64,000 bases of DNA from Flavobacteriales bacterium. Its GTDB lineage: Bacteria; Bacteroidota; Bacteroidia; UBA10329. The stretch covers positions 1 through 64,000 of the forward strand of contig WGMW01000009.1 in the NCBI GenBank assembly GCA_016124845.1. Direction: 5' to 3'. Shown here in pieces: positions 61,242 through 64,000 of this stretch. The notes under the pieces are model-generated. The model was given only the letters and a program-made list of their open reading frames with translations, made no database searches and was not told where the DNA came from. Every line of letters begins with the position of its first letter. The stretch's first letter is position 1. Position numbers and translations under genes: made by a program.

Positions 61242-64000
61242 CTACCGCTGCAACACCACCATTTTGGAGATACGGTTGCCGCTGGTGGTCAATGTAAGAA
61301 TGTACTGTCCGTTGGCAACGGACCGTGTACTTTGGTCAGTTCCGTTCCATACGGTACGCATACGGTCGGCATAGCGCATGCCTTTGCCCAATGTTGTCAC
61401 CAAACGACCGGTGAGATCATGCACCTGTAGGCTTACGAACTGCTGGTCGCCCAAGAGGTAGTCGATATAGAACATGTCTGCACTCGGATTGGGAAAGACC
61501 ATCATACCTAACGGATTGTCTGCAAGGTCAGCTATACCATCAGGTCCCGGCTGCGGTGTGAAGGATGTGTCCGGTACATCCAGTTGCTGATCGGTGTAGA
61601 TGTAGTACTGGCCCGGTTCGTAGTGCAGCGTCATGTTGGTCTGATTTACTTCCAAGGGTTCTCCCGTAAGGTAGTTGTACCACGTGCCGGTGTGCTGAAA
61701 GTCCGGTGTCATGTCAAATCCGTTCACATCGAAGTTGGCCGTTACGCTCACATTCATGTCTGGATGCGATAGCCACATGCGCTTGCCCGTTCCACTGAGG
61801 TCCAGACCGTAGGTGGTACACGAATAGACAGGTTGCATGTGCTTGAGCGCATTGATAGCACTCCAAACCTTGTACAGTTTTTGACGAGGTTCCTCCCAGT
61901 AATAGTTCCAGCGGATAGGCTTGGCGGCCACCCTCGAAAGGTCGAGACCGGAAGGCCAGAAAATGGAAATATCGTAACCCAATTCTCCGAACTGCCAGAT
62001 CATCTTAGGCCCTGGAACCAATGAGAACATGGCCGCAGCGGCCTGCATGCGATAAAGGGCCGTGGTGGTATCTGCACAGTTGTATGGCGCATTGGTATCG
62101 TTGCCATAGCTCACATTTTTGAACATGATGCGTTCCTCATCATGGCTTTCCATATAACCTACCGCACGGGGCATGTTCCAGCCTTTGGCCTGATAGCTCA
62201 TTTGCCAGCCCCAGTCGGCATTGGTGCTCCAACCCATGGTGGCCTGATTGTACTGCTCGCTGGCCTTGCTCCAAAGCATCATGTTGCCGTTGGCAAGAAC
62301 GGTCTCTTCGCTATTGTCGGCCAAATGCTCCAAAATGAAATGAAAATCTGCATCGTAGGACCAAATGGTGTTGGCATAGTCGAAAAGAATATTGATGCGG
62401 CTTTGGTCGTACTGACTCCAAGCACCCACGTCATTTCCGCTCCACGTCTGCGTCAGGCCCTTGGAGAGGTCGAGACGGTAACCGTCAATGTGAAACTCTT
62501 CGATCCAATATTTGAAGATGCGATGGAACATCGTCCGGGTGTAAGTGCTCTCGTGATTGAAATCGTAACCCACGCTGTACGGGTGGGTGGCCACAGGATT
62601 GAAGAACGGACTGTTGGCCGCAGGACGCTGCAAGCCCGGATCCCAATACAACTTAACGTACGGACTTCTGCCAAAGGCATGATTCGGCACAATGTCCAAG
62701 ATGACGGCAATGCCCCGCTGGTGCGCTTCATCAATAAGGCGTTTGAGCTCGCTGGCCGGACCATATTTCTTATCTACAGCCGTAAAGAAGATGGGATTGT
62801 AGCCCCATGAGTCATTCCCTTCAAACTCGATCACAGGCATCAGTTGGATGGCATTGATGCCCAGTTTGTGCAAATAATCGAGCGAATCGATAACGGCACC
62901 GAAACTCTTGCGGAAGGCGAAATCACGTATCAGCAGTTCGTAGATGACCAGATCCTCCTTGGCCGGACGCTGAAAGTTCTGTGCCTGCCATTGATATTGC
63001 GGCATGTCGGTCTCGTACACCGAAACGTTGCCGTGGGTCTGATCCGGATAGTCGATCAGGTTCGGGTAGATGTTCGGATTGATGGCCGCATCAGACTGTT
63101 CTTCCAGGATCTTGTACGAATACGGATCGGCCACCTTGAACATGCCATCCACAAAATACTGGAATCGATACTCGGTCTGTGGCGTTACATTATTCAAAGT
63201 GATCCAGTAGCGTTCACCATCTGTAGCGCGCTTCATCTGGTAAGCAGGGTCCACTTCCCAGTTGGTGGCATCGCCAATAAAATAGGCAAACTGCTTATTG
63301 GGCGCCAACAGGCAGAAGGTAACCGTGGTGCTGTTAATGAAATTGATACCGGGAACTACTCCCTGTGGCGGATCCTGCGTCACGGCATTGTCGCGCACAA
63401 TGAAGTACGTGGTATCGGCCACGGTCTGCCCTCCCACTTCCACCGTATAACTGAGGTAATACTTGCCGGGAGTTGATGTATTGACCGATGCACTCGCAGC
63501 ATCTCCCAACGCCTGACCTATCAGGGTTCCATCCTGATACAGATTGATCAAACTGTTGGGGTTGTTGGAACGCACATCAAAGACCAACGGGTCGTTGGGT
63601 TCCACCGTTTTTCCATCCACAACCGGATCCAGCACTACGGCATCCAGATCGGTGGTCGTTTCAAATACCGGTATCAGAATATCGCTGCCATTGGCATTGG
63701 TACCGACCGTATTGCCAGCTTCATCGCGGAAAACCATGGCCAAGGCCAACACACCATCCCATGTCCCAGTGTTGTAAAAGCTTTCGATGTTGATGCCCAA
63801 GGTCTGAATGCCCCCTCCTTGGTTGTTCATCAGCAGTTCGGGGTCTGCTTGCCCCCAAATGCCCCGTTGGTTGCCCCAAGCACCTTCGTAGTCGCTCGAT
63901 TCTTTGACCAATCCGGTGTGGATATACACCTGTCCAGTACCAGAAAGTGCGCCATTGCCCAAGTTGCTATTGAACGTAAGTGTGATGGAATCCTGCACCG
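61242..64000 (-). CDS. Secreted GH13 alpha-amylase family enzyme, T9SS type A tail (5' end off window)
   Basis: At least 918 residues are visible and the N-terminus, including the signal peptide, is beyond the window. The first 200 residues are beta-sandwich modules. An E-set/CBM48-like region follows (FCLLAPNKQFAYFIGDATNW, about 230-249). The GH13 barrel shows DIVPNHAFG (about 433-441), DGYRLDLSKG (about 504-513, nucleophile Asp), HFILEHLAD (about 550-558, acid/base Glu) and MESHDEERI (about 620-628, third Asp). The type A tail begins MMVFPNPSADMFYIDYLL (about 832-849). It should degrade starch or glycogen outside the cell. Whether it is an amylase, a pullulanase or a branching enzyme is not fixed. 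Confidence 0.9.
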   Translation of the reverse strand, partial: VQDSITLTFNSNLGNGALSGTGQVYIHTGLVKESSDYEGAWGNQRGIWGQADPELLMNNQGGGIQTLGINIESFYNTGTWDGVLALAMVFRDEAGNTVGTNANGSDILIPVFETTTDLDAVVLDPVVDGKTVEPNDPLVFDVRSNNPNSLINLYQDGTLIGQALGDAASASVNTSTPGKYYLSYTVEVGGQTVADTTYFIVRDNAVTQDPPQGVVPGINFINSTTVTFCLLAPNKQFAYFIGDATNWEVDPAYQMKRATDGERYWITLNNVTPQTEYRFQYFVDGMFKVADPYSYKILEEQSDAAINPNIYPNLIDYPDQTHGNVSVYETDMPQYQWQAQNFQRPAKEDLVIYELLIRDFAFRKSFGAVIDSLDYLHKLGINAIQLMPVIEFEGNDSWGYNPIFFTAVDKKYGPASELKRLIDEAHQRGIAVILDIVPNHAFGRSPYVKLYWDPGLQRPAANSPFFNPVATHPYSVGYDFNHESTYTRTMFHRIFKYWIEEFHIDGYRLDLSKGLTQTWSGNDVGAWSQYDQSRINILFDYANTIWSYDADFHFILEHLADNSEETVLANGNMMLWSKASEQYNQATMGWSTNADWGWQMSYQAKGWNMPRAVGYMESHDEERIMFKNVSYGNDTNAPYNCADTTTALYRMQAAAAMFSLVPGPKMIWQFGELGYDISIFWPSGLDLSRVAAKPIRWNYYWEEPRQKLYKVWSAINALKHMQPVYSCTTYGLDLSGTGKRMWLSHPDMNVSVTANFDVNGFDMTPDFQHTGTWYNYLTGEPLEVNQTNMTLHYEPGQYYIYTDQQLDVPDTSFTPQPGPDGIADLADNPLGMMVFPNPSADMFYIDYLLGDQQFVSLQVHDLTGRLVTTLGKGMRYADRMRTVWNGTDQSTRSVANGQYILTLTTSGNRISKMVVLQR

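Noticed and set aside
1-64000. tRNA or rRNA genes
   Set aside because: No cloverleaf ending in a TTCGANTC-type arm or rRNA core sequence was noticed on either strand. A covariance-model scan would settle it.

Overview
The window looks like a chromosomal segment of a Bacteroidota bacterium, most likely of the Flavobacteriales. The evidence is the set of type IX secretion (T9SS) parts: three PorP/SprF-like outer-membrane proteins, several secreted proteins with type A or type B (CHU_C / gliding-motility) sorting tails, and a futalosine-pathway menaquinone gene (mqnE). Start codons mostly lack strong Shine-Dalgarno sites, and TAnnTTTG-type -7 boxes recur. No rRNA, tRNA or CRISPR array was seen.

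Layout. 1-3.8 kb: an accessory edge with the 3' remnant of an IS3-type transposase followed by a minus-strand Hachiman anti-phage operon (hamA-hamB), visibly more AT-rich than the rest. 3.8-5.7 kb: repeat-rich DNA holding a strictly phased 21-bp degenerate tandem array, a DUF2177 membrane protein gene and three tandem 192-bp duplications that copy that gene's 3' end. 5.7-10.1 kb: an SDR oxidoreductase, ychF, a small secreted protein and a GT-C-like membrane protein. 10.2-14.1 kb: a split transketolase whose two subunit genes are separated by a VWA protein gene and a GxxExxY gene bracketed by CACAGA/TCTGTG palindromic repeats. 14.2-15.8 kb: ECF sigma factor, probable anti-sigma protein and a Spy-like periplasmic protein. 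16-22.4 kb: citrate synthase, a flippase-like protein with a GT2 glycosyltransferase, an oligopeptide-type ABC permease, a ParE/RelE toxin-antitoxin pair and an alpha/beta hydrolase. 22.4-25.7 kb: a duplicated two-gene module (PorP/SprF protein plus lipoprotein with a type B sorting-like tail), translationally coupled throughout.

25.8-33.7 kb: sucC, a PKD-domain type B secreted protein, creD and a pair of M16 peptidases (one catalytic, one without the zinc motif). 33.8-39.6 kb: an 1125-residue fibronectin-like type B surface protein, an M43 metalloprotease with a type A tail, and mqnE. 39.6-41.6 kb: a DUF2167 protein gene coupled to a SecD-P1-like lipoprotein gene interrupted by one in-frame TAG. 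41.6-43.7 kb: a second 21-bp array, a lone LuxR-type HTH protein, a thioredoxin and a small CxxCH lipoprotein. 43.8-53.8 kb: an unrecognised 452-residue protein, two type A secreted proteins, an acyl-CoA dehydrogenase, a PHM-like copper monooxygenase with an N-terminal cytochrome-like segment, a sterol-desaturase-family protein and a third PorP/SprF. 53.9-64 kb: an FMN 2-hydroxyacid oxidase, a secreted SGNH hydrolase, a MarR regulator, a lipoprotein, a secreted esterase coupled to a membrane peroxiredoxin, a glycerophosphodiester phosphodiesterase, and the 3' part of a secreted GH13 amylase-family enzyme.

The common thread is a cell that exports many surface enzymes through T9SS around ordinary central metabolism (citrate synthase, sucC, transketolase). 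The least explained parts are the two 21-bp arrays, the CACAGA palindromes with the GxxExxY gene, the duplicated PorP-lipoprotein module and the amber-interrupted SecD-like lipoprotein.
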